The notes under the pieces: model-generated | What the model saw: only the letters and a program-made list of their open reading frames with translations | What the model was told of the DNA's origin: nothing | Database searches by the model: none | In this document: one piece after another, positions 25,158 to 32,789 of the stretch | How the letters are laid out: each line of letters starts with the position of its first letter | How positions within the stretch are numbered: the first letter of the stretch is position 1 | Position numbers and translations under genes: made by a program | Source: Streptomyces sp. DH37 | GTDB taxonomy: Bacteria > Actinomycetota > Actinomycetes > Streptomycetales > Streptomycetaceae | DNA: 64,000 nt | Direction of reading: 5' to 3' | Assembly (NCBI RefSeq): GCF_029813835.1 | Contig: NZ_JARVKV010000010.1 | Span: 1 to 64,000 of the forward strand

Positions 25158-26891
25158 TCAGCTCTCCGTGGTGGCCTCCGGGGCCGCCGACCGGGCGGCG
25201 GCCCCGCCGCGGGCGCGGCGGCGTCGGCGCGGCCTGTGGGCCTCGCCGGAGGAGTCCGCCGGAGCGTCCGTGTGCGCGTCCTCGCCGCTCCGCGCGGCCG
25301 GGGCGTCGGCCTGCCCGGCGGCTCCGCCGCGGGTGCGGCGGCGTCGGCGCGGCCTGCGGGTCTCGCCGGAGGAGTCCGCCGGCGACCCGGCGTCCTCGGC
25401 CGGACCGGCCGGGGTCACCGGCTCCGCCGCGGACCCGGCGCCGGAACCGGCGTGCTCCGCGGTCTGGCCGCCGCGGGTGCGGCGGCGCTGGCGCGGGGTG
25501 CGGGTGCGCGGCGCGCGCTCCTCGGTGGAGGCGGTGCCGCGGCCCCGGCCCCGGCCGCCGGTCTCGCCCAGGTCCTCGACCTCCTCGGCCGCGAGCCCGG
25601 CGCGGGTGCGCTCGGCGCGCGGCAGTATCCCCTTGGTGCCCTCGGGGATGCCCAGCGCCTCGTACAGGTGCGGGGAGGTGGAGTACGTCTCCGGCGGGTC
25701 GTTGAAGTCCAGCACCAGCGCCTTGTTGATCAGCTGCCAGCGCGGGATGTCGTCCCAGTCGACGAGGGTGACGGCCGTGCCCTTGTTGCCCGCGCGGCCG
25801 GTGCGGCCGATGCGGTGCAGATAGGTCTTCTCGTCCTCGGGCGTCTGGTAGTTGATCACGTGCGTGACGCCGTCGACGTCGATGCCGCGGGCGGCGACGT
25901 CGGTGCAGACGAGCACGTCGATCTTGCCGTTGCGGAAGGCGCGCAGCGCCTGCTCGCGCGCTCCCTGGCCGAGGTCGCCGTGGACCGCGCCCGAGGCGAA
26001 GCCGCGGCGGGAGAGCTGGTCGGCGACGTCGGCCGCCGTCCGCTTGGTGCGGCAGAAGACCATCACCAGCCCGCGGCCCTCGGCCTGCAGGATCCGGGAG
26101 ACCATCTCCACCTTGTCCAGCGAGTGCGCCCGGAAGACGTGCTGCGTGGTGTTGGCCACCGTCGCGCCCTCGTCGTCCGGCGCGGTGGCGCGGATGTGCG
26201 TGGGCTGCGACATGTAGCGGCGGGCGAGGGAGATGACCTGGCCCGGCATGGTCGCGGAGAACAGCATCGTCTGCCGCTTGGCGGGAAGCTGCTGGATGAT
26301 CTTCTCGACGTCCGGCAGGAAGCCGAGGTCGAGCATCTCGTCGGCCTCGTCCAGCACCAGCGTGCGGATGTGCGCCAGGCTGAGCTTGCGCTGGCCCGCC
26401 AGGTCCAGCAGGCGGCCCGGGGTGCCGACGACCACGTCGACGCCCTTCCTGAGCGCCTCGACCTGCGGCTCGTACGCGCGGCCGCCGTAGATCGCCAGCA
26501 CGCGGACGTTGCGGACCTTGCCTGCGGTGAGGAGGTCGTTGGTGACCTGCTGGCACAGCTCGCGGGTGGGGACGACCACGAGCGCCTGCGGTGCCTCGGT
26601 CAGCTGGTCGGCCGCGGCCCGGCCGGCCTCGACGTCGGCGGGGACGACGACCGACTCCAGGAGCGGCAGACCGAAGCCGAGGGTCTTGCCGGTGCCGGTC
26701 TTGGCCTGGCCGATGACGTCGGCGCCGGCCAGGGCGACCGGCAGGGTCATCTCCTGGATGGGGAACGGGGACGTGATGCCGACGGCTTCCAGGGCCTCGG
26801 CGGTCTCGGGAAGGATCCCGAGCTCTCGGAATGTGGTGGTCAGGATGCTTGCCTCTTCCGTGAGACGCGGGACGGGGGAGCGAGGGCGCAC
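25158..26891 (-). CDS. rhlE: DEAD-box RNA helicase (RhlE-like) with repetitive basic tail
   Basis: The helicase core has the Q motif (FRELGILPETAEALEAVGITSPFPIQ), motif I AKTGTGKT, motif II DEAD (VLDEADEML), motif III SAT (FSATMP) and motif VI HRIGRTGR. It unwinds RNA duplexes in ribosome assembly or mRNA turnover. The C-terminal 150 residues are Arg/Gly/Pro-rich with three copies of an RRPRRRRRTRGG block, coded by a 120-base repeat. The start is uncertain: homology begins at TTTFRELG near 26840, preceded by GGAAGAGG but only ATC or CTG codons. GTG at 26891 or 26921 are the nearest conventional starts. It corresponds to Rv3211. Confidence 0.87.
   Translation of the reverse strand: MRPRSPVPRLTEEASILTTTFRELGILPETAEALEAVGITSPFPIQEMTLPVALAGADVIGQAKTGTGKTLGFGLPLLESVVVPADVEAGRAAADQLTEAPQALVVVPTRELCQQVTNDLLTAGKVRNVRVLAIYGGRAYEPQVEALRKGVDVVVGTPGRLLDLAGQRKLSLAHIRTLVLDEADEMLDLGFLPDVEKIIQQLPAKRQTMLFSATMPGQVISLARRYMSQPTHIRATAPDDEGATVANTTQHVFRAHSLDKVEMVSRILQAEGRGLVMVFCRTKRTAADVADQLSRRGFASGAVHGDLGQGAREQALRAFRNGKIDVLVCTDVAARGIDVDGVTHVINYQTPEDEKTYLHRIGRTGRAGNKGTAVTLVDWDDIPRWQLINKALVLDFNDPPETYSTSPHLYEALGIPEGTKGILPRAERTRAGLAAEEVEDLGETGGRGRGRGTASTEERAPRTRTPRQRRRTRGGQTAEHAGSGAGSAAEPVTPAGPAEDAGSPADSSGETRRPRRRRRTRGGAAGQADAPAARSGEDAHTDAPADSSGEAHRPRRRRRARGGAAARSAAPEATTES
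25201..25380. repeat. 120-base-period repeat in the helicase tail
   Basis: Segments 25201-25260 and 25321-25380 are nearly identical over 60 bases with about five differences. A shorter third copy lies at about 25469-25497. Each encodes a basic Arg-rich block. Confidence 0.75.
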
Positions 26892-26921
26892 CCCGGGGGA
26901 TCGGGGTGGGTCGTACCGCAC

Positions 26922-27332
26922 CGGACGCCGGCTGCCTGTCGGGCGGCCTCGCGGCGCAGGACCACGGGCTCTCGCTCAAGCGCACGTACCGCGCGAGCGG
27001 GCCCCTCACCACGGTCCGCGGGGAGCACACGGCTGCGTGTCTTCGCAGCCGCCGCTCCGCATACGGCCCGTGTGGAGGGCGGTCGTGTCGGAGCCGATCG
27101 GGCCACCGACCGGGCATCCGCTGCGGGCCCGGGGAACGTCCCCGAGGACCCAGATAACACAGTATGCGTAGAACCCGCTGTCAGGAAGCGGGCCCAATAT
27201 CACTGTACCCCCTCGCCGCGCATCTGCGCCCGGTCGATCTCCGGCCGAGGGCCCGACGCACGGCCGCCCGGGCCCGCGCCGGGGGGCTCCCGGGCAGGTC
27301 GGACGGGCCGCCGGCGGGCTATTGTGCGCAGC
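26922..27332. other. Divergent intergenic region, about 410 bases
   Basis: It lies between the DEAD-box helicase (minus) and the ferritin-like gene (plus). The part near 27140-27215 is AT-richer, with a small hairpin (CCCGCT 27174-27179 with AGCGGG 27187-27192), and may hold the helicase promoter. This would give a leader of about 250-300 bases, as is common for cold-inducible helicase genes. I see no gene. Confidence 0.4.
27320..27325 (+). promoter_or_regulatory. Candidate -10 box for a leaderless ferritin-like transcript
   Basis: TATTGT lies seven bases before the ATG at 27333. No Shine-Dalgarno sequence precedes the ATG. Confidence 0.45.
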
Positions 27333-28079
27333 ATGGAGACGTCTGACACATCCACCGCCGGACCCGAGGACCCCGAGGACCTCACGGAGACGGCCGCCCA
27401 GGACTGGGCGGCGGCCTCGTCCGACCCCCGGTACCGGGCGGCGGTCGTGGACCTGCTGGGAGCGCTGGCCTACGGGGAGCTGGCCGCGTTCGAGCGGCTC
27501 GCGGAGGACGCCAAGCTGGCCCCGACCCTCGTGGACAAGGCGGAGCTGGCCTCGATGGCGTCGGCGGAGTTCCAGCACTTCGAGCGGCTGCGCAGCCGTC
27601 TGGCGGAGATCGGCGAGGACCCCGCCGCGGCGATGGAGCCGTTCGCCGCCGCGCTGGACGAGTTCCACCGCCAGACCGCGCCGTCGGACTGGCTGGAGGG
27701 CCTGATCAAGGCGTACGTCGGCGACTCGATCGCCTCGGACTTCTACCGCGAGGTCGCCGTCCGCCTCGACTCCGACACCCGCGCCCTGGTGCTGGGCGTG
27801 CTGGACGACACCGGGCACTCCGGCTTCGCGGTGGAGAAGGTGCGCGCGGCCATCGAGGCCGACCCCCGCGTCGGCGGCCGGCTCGCCCTGTGGGCCCGCC
27901 GTCTGATGGGCGAGGCGCTGTCGCAGGCCCAGCGGGTGGTCGCCGATCGCGACGCGCTGTCGATGATGCTGGTCGGCGGGGTCACCGCGGGCTTCGACCT
28001 GGCCGAGGTCGGCCGGATGTTCTCGCGGATCACCGAGGCCCACACCAAGCGCATGGCCGCGCTGGGACTGGCCGCCTGA
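27333..28079 (+). CDS. Ferritin-like fold protein (Rv3210c-like)
   Basis: The 248-residue, almost wholly helical protein has paired metal-ligand-like motifs GELAAFERLAEDA near residue 50 and ASAEFQHFERLRSRL near 75. It also has AYVGDSIASDFYREVA near 130 and LDDTGHSGFAVEKVR near 155, in the spacing of diiron ferritin-like or MiaE-like proteins. A hydroxylase role is possible but unproven. Homologues lie beside rhlE in mycobacteria, as here. The ATG at 27333 has TATTGT seven bases upstream and no ribosome-binding site. Confidence 0.82.
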   Translation: METSDTSTAGPEDPEDLTETAAQDWAAASSDPRYRAAVVDLLGALAYGELAAFERLAEDAKLAPTLVDKAELASMASAEFQHFERLRSRLAEIGEDPAAAMEPFAAALDEFHRQTAPSDWLEGLIKAYVGDSIASDFYREVAVRLDSDTRALVLGVLDDTGHSGFAVEKVRAAIEADPRVGGRLALWARRLMGEALSQAQRVVADRDALSMMLVGGVTAGFDLAEVGRMFSRITEAHTKRMAALGLAA

Positions 28080-28106
28080 CGACGCGGCGCGGTACGGGCC
28101 CCGGGC

Positions 28107-28388
28107 TCAGGCCGCGCCCACGCGCGGGCGGCCCGCGGTCCGGGCGCCGCGGCGGGGGCGGACCAGCAGGGACAGCAGGGCCGCCGCGACCAGCGCGGCG
28201 ATCGCCAGGGTGGGAAGCGCGTGGCCCGGTCCCAGCACCACGCGGGTGATCACGCCGCCGCCGAAGGCGGCCGCGGGCCCCGTGGCCAGCACCAGGGACC
28301 GGTCGCGGAACCGGTCCGCGTAACGGTGGCTGGCGACGAGGGCGACGACGAGACCGAGGAGCGCCGAGCCGAGCACTTCCCAGAACAT
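28107..28388 (-). CDS. Small membrane protein, function unknown
   Basis: The 93-residue protein has two or three hydrophobic segments (FWEVLGSALLGLVVALVAS, ATGPAAAFGGGVITRVVLG, TLAIAALVAAALLSLLV) and a basic C-terminus. It is typical of small actinobacterial membrane proteins. I recognise no family. It lies downstream of DUF3107 beyond a strong terminator, so it may have its own promoter. Confidence 0.65.
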   Translation of the reverse strand: MFWEVLGSALLGLVVALVASHRYADRFRDRSLVLATGPAAAFGGGVITRVVLGPGHALPTLAIAALVAAALLSLLVRPRRGARTAGRPRVGAA

Positions 28389-28459
28389 GGGTCCTCCCGC
28401 GGGCCGGTGGGGTGCGCATCGGGTTACTCGGTCCTACCCAGGGCGCACCGGGGACGAAA

Positions 28460-28492
28460 CGGAGGCCGGGCGGGAATCCCGCCCGGCCTCCG
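28460..28492 (-). terminator. Strong hairpin after the DUF3107 gene
   Basis: A perfect 15-base stem (28460-28474 with 28478-28492) with a 3-base loop lies 93 bases beyond the DUF3107 stop on the minus strand. Confidence 0.65.
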
Positions 28493-28584
28493 TGCGCCGG
28501 TCCCACCGGCCTCGCGGCCGGTCTCGCAGCCGGTCTCCCGGCGGAGCCGCCGGAGCCCCTAGGGCTTCCGCGGCCCCTGCGGCG

Positions 28585-28812
28585 TCACAGCGCCCCGAAG
28601 CCCACCTTGCGGCCGCTCGGCTCGCCGATGTCGACGTAGGCCAGCCGGTCGGCCGGGACGACCACCCGGCGGCCGTGCTCGTCCGCCAGGCTGAGCAGCT
28701 GCGCCTTGCCGGTCAGCGCCTCGGCGACGGCGCGCTCGATCTCCTCGGCCGTCTGCCCGCTCTCCAGAACGATCTCGCGGGGCGCGTGCTGCACGCCGAT
28801 CTTGACCTCCAC
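28585..28812 (-). CDS. DUF3107 small conserved protein
   Basis: The 75-residue protein EVKIGVQHAPREIVLESGQT...KVGFGAL matches DUF3107 (TB9.4, Rv3208A), present across actinobacteria. It has two beta-rich halves (VKIGVQHAPREIVLE and VVVPADRLAYVDIGE). Function is unknown. The GTG start at 28812 follows AAGGGA. The TetR gene lies just upstream on the same strand; in M. tuberculosis the homologues are likewise neighbours (Rv3208-Rv3208A). Confidence 0.87.
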   Translation of the reverse strand: MEVKIGVQHAPREIVLESGQTAEEIERAVAEALTGKAQLLSLADEHGRRVVVPADRLAYVDIGEPSGRKVGFGAL

Positions 28813-28985
28813 GGCTATGTCCCTTCCGAACGGTTTGGTGATTCCCCCTGGCGGAGCCGGGGCGGGTGCGCGGTCAGCCGCGCCGTTACGCCAGCAACAT
28901 TAGTCCTCGTCGGAGCGGTGGGCCGCTCGCGCCCGCACGCCGACAGCGAACACCGGGCGGTCGCCCGGCGCGCCCCGGGCGCGGG

Positions 28986-29612
28986 TCAGCCGTGCATCGG
29001 GAAACCCGCGATGCCCCGCCAGGACAGCGACGAGATGAGTTTGGCGGCGGCGTCGCGCGGGACCTTCTGCCCGGCGCTCAGCCAGTACCGCGCGGTGATC
29101 TGGGCCATGCCGCACAGCCCGACGGCCAGCAGCATCGCCTCGTCCGGCGGCAGGTCGGTGTCCTCGGAGATCACCTCGCTGACCGCCTCGGCGCAGTCCA
29201 GGCTGACCTTGTCCACGCGGTCGCGCACGGCGGGCTCGTTGGTCAGGTCGGACTCGAAGACGAGGCGGAAGGCGCCGCCCTCGTCCTCCACGTACGCGAA
29301 GTACGCGTCCATGGTCGCCGCGACCCGGTGCTTGTTGTCGGAGGTCGAGGCCAGCGCCGCGCGCACCGACTGGACCAGCGCCTCGCAGTGCTGGTCCAGC
29401 AGGGCCAGGTACAGGTCGAGCTTGCCGGGGAAGTGCTGGTACAGCACCGGCTTGCTGACGCCCGCGCGCTCGGCGATGTCGTCCATCGCCGCCGCGTGGT
29501 AGCCCTGGGCGACGAACACCTCCTGTGCCGCACCGAGCAACTGGTTGCGCCGGGCCCGGCGTGGCAGGCGCGTGCCACGCGGACGTGCCTCGCTCTGCTC
29601 GATGGCTGTCAC
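28986..29612 (-). CDS. TetR-family regulator (Rv3208-like)
   Basis: The 208-residue repressor-type protein has an N-terminal helix-turn-helix: RRNQLLGAAQEVFVAQGYHAAAMDDIAERAGVSKPVLYQHFPGKLDLYLALLD (about 20-70). A helical ligand domain follows, with the VRAALASTSDNKHRVAATMDAYFAYVEDEGGAFRLVFESD segment shared with Rv3208. The ligand is unknown. The GTG start at 29612 has AGGAGG upstream. Targets are not evident, though DUF3107 downstream is a natural candidate. Confidence 0.88.
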   Translation of the reverse strand: MTAIEQSEARPRGTRLPRRARRNQLLGAAQEVFVAQGYHAAAMDDIAERAGVSKPVLYQHFPGKLDLYLALLDQHCEALVQSVRAALASTSDNKHRVAATMDAYFAYVEDEGGAFRLVFESDLTNEPAVRDRVDKVSLDCAEAVSEVISEDTDLPPDEAMLLAVGLCGMAQITARYWLSAGQKVPRDAAAKLISSLSWRGIAGFPMHG

Positions 29613-29798
29613 GCTCGCCTCCTGGAGTCTCCCTGGAACGCCTCCCGGGCAGGGCCCGGACCGGACCCGGGGGGAAGCCGGGGAGAGGTCGTCGTTCCGC
29701 GCGCGGGGTGCGCTGCGTCCGCCATCGTACTTTTGGGTAAACCTCCTGTGCGTCCGGCGGGCACAGAAATCCGCGCCTCGAACGCGCGATGTATCGGT

Positions 29799-30035
29799 TT
29801 AGCGGTAATCGTCCTCGTCCAGGTCGACCACCCGCGCCTGCTCGGCCGCGTCCGCCGGGTTCACTTCCGGCGACTCGGGTCCCAGCAGCGGCGCGTCCCT
29901 GCGGGGCAGCACGTCCGCGCGCTGCTCGGCGGCGTCCGCCACGGGCGCCTCGACGCCGAACCGCTCGGCCGCGGGCCTCTCCTCCTCCTCGTCGAACTGG
30001 TCGAAGGTGTCGGGATCGGTGGGATCAACAGACAT
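29799..30035 (-). CDS. Small acidic hypothetical protein
   Basis: The 78-residue protein is very acidic (DPTDPDTFDQFDEEEERPAAE, later VVDLDEDDYR), with no hydrophobic core, and is probably disordered. The start ATG at 30035 has an AGAGG site (GGAAAGAGGACCGTC) upstream, and codon bias is consistent with a real gene. It is divergent from the hydrolase at 30159. Function is unknown. Confidence 0.6.
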   Translation of the reverse strand: MSVDPTDPDTFDQFDEEEERPAAERFGVEAPVADAAEQRADVLPRRDAPLLGPESPEVNPADAAEQARVVDLDEDDYR

Positions 30036-30045
30036 GACGGTCCTC

Positions 30046-30051
30046 TTTCCA
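30046..30051 (+). other. No distinct regulatory element assigned in the 30036-30158 divergent gap
   Basis: The 123-base gap holds both promoters. The only clear element is TAACAT at 30146-30151, described separately. Confidence 0.2.
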
Positions 30052-30145
30052 GGCTGAGGGGGTTCCACACGAGCCTAGAAGAGGAGAATTCCGTAAGCGA
30101 GGAGGGTGTGACGGCGAACACGTGAGAGCGGCAGTGATCGTCTCG

Positions 30146-30151
30146 TAACAT
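30146..30151 (+). promoter_or_regulatory. Candidate -10 box for a leaderless hydrolase transcript
   Basis: TAACAT lies seven bases before the ATG at 30159 and there is no Shine-Dalgarno sequence. The -35 is weak. Confidence 0.45.
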
Positions 30152-30158
30152 TGCCTCC

Positions 30159-31130
30159 ATGTCATCGACCGAGCAGTCGCAACCGCAGGCGGCGGCCCCG
30201 TTCGAGGTCCCTCCCGCGGGCCGGTCGCGGGCCGGGGAGGACGAGACGCACCGATTCGTTTCGCTGCCCGGTCTGACACTGTCGGTGCGCGGGCGTCCGG
30301 CCCGGCGCGCGGGACTGCCCGCCGCGCTGTACGTCCACGGTCTGGGCGGCTCGTCCCTGAACTGGTCCCCGCTGATGCGGGAACTGGCCGACACGGTCGA
30401 CGGGGAGGCGCTCGACCTGCCGGGTTTCGGCCACTCGCCGCCGCCCGACGACGGCGACTACTCGGTCTCCGGGCACGCGCGCGCCGTCATCCGCCACCTC
30501 GACGCCGCCGGGCGCGGGCCGGTGCACCTGTTCGGCAACTCCCTGGGCGGCACGGTCGCGACCCGGGTCGCGGCGGTCCGGCCCGACCTGGTGCGCACCC
30601 TCACCCTCGTCTCGCCCGCCCTGCCCGAACTGCGCCCGCAGCGCACCGCCGTCCCCACCGCCCTGCTGGCGGTGCCCGGGGCCACCAGGCTCTTCGGGCG
30701 GATGACCCGGCACTGGACGGCCGAGCGGCGCACCCGCGAGGTCCTCGCGCTCTGCTACGGCGACCCGGCGTCGGTGTCGCGGGAGGACTTCGAGGCGGCC
30801 GTGGCGGAGTACGAGCGCCGGCTGGCGCTACCGTACTTCTGGGACTCGCTCGCCCGCTCGGCGCGCGGCCTCGTGAGCGCCTACACCCTCGGCGGCCAGC
30901 ACGCGCTGTGGCGCCAGGCCGAGCGGGTGCTGGCGCCGACGCTGCTCGTGTACGGCGGACGGGACCTGCTGGTCTCGTCCCGCATGGCGCGCAGGGCGAA
31001 CGCGGCCTTCCGCGACTCGCGCCTGCTGGCGCTCCCCGACGCGGGCCACGTCGCGATGATGGAGTATCCGGGGGCGGTGGCGGGCGCCTTCCGGGATCTG
31101 CTGGGAGACACCGATACGGGCAGGGGTTGA
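30159..31130 (+). CDS. Alpha/beta-fold hydrolase
   Basis: The 323-residue protein has YVHGLGGSSLNWSPLM (oxyanion loop), LDLPGFGHSPPP and the nucleophile elbow LFGNSLGGTVATRVAA (Ser about 130). It also has the acid in VYGGRDLLVSS and a late LPDAGHVAMMEYP with the catalytic His. The long N-terminal extension (1-50) is low-complexity. The six-base gap to the DUF3152 gene suggests co-transcription. Substrate is unknown. Confidence 0.85.
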   Translation: MSSTEQSQPQAAAPFEVPPAGRSRAGEDETHRFVSLPGLTLSVRGRPARRAGLPAALYVHGLGGSSLNWSPLMRELADTVDGEALDLPGFGHSPPPDDGDYSVSGHARAVIRHLDAAGRGPVHLFGNSLGGTVATRVAAVRPDLVRTLTLVSPALPELRPQRTAVPTALLAVPGATRLFGRMTRHWTAERRTREVLALCYGDPASVSREDFEAAVAEYERRLALPYFWDSLARSARGLVSAYTLGGQHALWRQAERVLAPTLLVYGGRDLLVSSRMARRANAAFRDSRLLALPDAGHVAMMEYPGAVAGAFRDLLGDTDTGRG

Positions 31131-31136
31131 CGAGTC

Positions 31137-32609
31137 GTGGGACGTCACAGTCGCCGGGGCCGGCCGGACAGCGGCAGGCCGACGACCACGGCCACGGGGC
31201 AGCGCCCCACGGCCCGGCCGGCGGCCCAGGAGGAGGCCGCGCGCCCCCGGCCCGCGCCGGCCCCGCCGCGCGGAGCCCCGCGGCACGCCGCGCCGCCCCA
31301 CCCCGCGGCCGACGGGTGGGCCCCCGGGCCGCACGGCGCGCCCCGGGTCCGCGGCGGCCACCCCGAACAGCGCGAGCCGGGCGGCTGGACCGTACCGCCG
31401 CAGCGCCCCGGCGCCCCGGGCGCCGGGCACCGGCCCGCCGGGCCGCCGCGGGCGGCCGTGGACGGGACCGGGCGGATGCCGCGGCAGGAGTACGTCGAGG
31501 CCTTCGACGACGGCGTCTACGGCTCGCCCGGAGTGCGGCGCCCGGGTGTGCCCGGCGGCTCCGGCGCGTCCGCGCCGACCCGTGAGGCCGGGACCCCGGG
31601 CGGCGGTGTCCGCGCCGGCGGGGCGGACGAAGCCGGAGAAGCCGGCGGGACCGACGAGGCCGACGAGACGGGTGAGACCGGCGAGGCCGGCGAGGCAGAC
31701 GAGGGGGGCCGGGCCGGCGGCGACGGTGGCAGAGGCCGGGGCGGGCGCCGGGAGCGCGGCGGTCGCGGCCGGACCTTCACCGGGGTCGCCGCCGCGGCCG
31801 TGACCACCGTGCTCGCCGTCGTGGTGGCCGGGCAGGTCGCCGACGTCCGCGGCGGCGCCGAGCGGCAGTTGCGGGCGGGCGGGGGCAGCCAGCGCATGGG
31901 CGCCCAGGACGCCTCCCGCTCCGACGCGCGCCCCACGCCCGCGTCCTCGGGGGAGGAGGTCTCGCGGAAGGAGGAGGCGGGGAAGGAGCGGCCCCCCTCC
32001 TACGGGGAGCGGATGAAGCAGCTCTTCGACCTCGCCCCGGACTTCGCGGGCTCGGGCCGGCTCGTCGCCGTCGCCGGGCGGGACGAGGCGCCCGGCACGG
32101 GGCAGCGCGTCCGCTACCGGGTCGACGTCGAGGAGGGACTGCCGCTGGACGGCGCGCTGTTCGCCGAGGCCGTCCACCGCACGCTCAACGACGAGCGGAG
32201 CTGGAGCCACGGCGGCGCCCGCACCTTCGAGCGGGTCTCCGGGGACGAGGGGGGCGGGAAGCCGGACTTCGTCATCACGCTGGCCTCCCCGGCCACCACC
32301 GCCGAGTGGTGCGCGAAGTCGGGTCTGGACACCACGATCGACAACGTCTCGTGCGACTCGGCCTCGACCGAGCGCGTCATGATCAACGCCTACCGGTGGG
32401 CGCGCGGTGCGGACACCTTCGGTCCGGACCGGATCCGGGAGTACCGGGAGATGCTCGTCAACCACGAGGTGGGCCACCGGCTCGGCAAGGGCCATGTGAA
32501 CTGCCCCAGGGAAGGCGCCCTGGCGCCGGTGATGATGCAGCAGACGAAGTACCTGACGGTGGGCGGCCCGACCTGCCGGCCCAACGCCTGGCCGTTCCCC
32601 GACGCCTGA
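31137..32609 (+). CDS. DUF3152 zinc-metalloprotease-like membrane protein (Rv3207c-like)
   Basis: The 490-residue protein has a Pro/Arg/Gly-rich cytoplasmic N-terminus (1-160) and a Gly/Glu-rich repeat (about 155-205). One membrane helix (about 215-235, FTGVAAAAVTTVLAVVVAGQV) precedes an extracellular DUF3152 domain (about 300-490). The domain contains EMLVNHEVGHRLGKGH, a HEXXH-X5-H zincin-like motif, and cysteines likely to form disulphides (WCAKSG, VSCDS, NCPREG, TCRPN). A surface zinc protease is inferred; no substrate is known. The homologue Rv3207c lies near moeB1, as this gene lies upstream of moeZ, but here a sugar-polymer-like cluster separates them. Confidence 0.85.
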   Translation: MGRHSRRGRPDSGRPTTTATGQRPTARPAAQEEAARPRPAPAPPRGAPRHAAPPHPAADGWAPGPHGAPRVRGGHPEQREPGGWTVPPQRPGAPGAGHRPAGPPRAAVDGTGRMPRQEYVEAFDDGVYGSPGVRRPGVPGGSGASAPTREAGTPGGGVRAGGADEAGEAGGTDEADETGETGEAGEADEGGRAGGDGGRGRGGRRERGGRGRTFTGVAAAAVTTVLAVVVAGQVADVRGGAERQLRAGGGSQRMGAQDASRSDARPTPASSGEEVSRKEEAGKERPPSYGERMKQLFDLAPDFAGSGRLVAVAGRDEAPGTGQRVRYRVDVEEGLPLDGALFAEAVHRTLNDERSWSHGGARTFERVSGDEGGGKPDFVITLASPATTAEWCAKSGLDTTIDNVSCDSASTERVMINAYRWARGADTFGPDRIREYREMLVNHEVGHRLGKGHVNCPREGALAPVMMQQTKYLTVGGPTCRPNAWPFPDA

Positions 32610-32789
32610 CGGCCCCTCCGGCCCCCACTAGAGGGTCGAACGCACAAACGCGTCGAAAGTCACGGTAGTTCACCCCTTCCGGTGGTGTGGCGGACAACCG
32701 TCCGCCGCGTCGCCCCACCTCGCGCATAACGTCTTCCCGCGACGCCACGGGAAAGGCCGGTGGCCCGGAGGAGGAACGGGGGTGGACAC

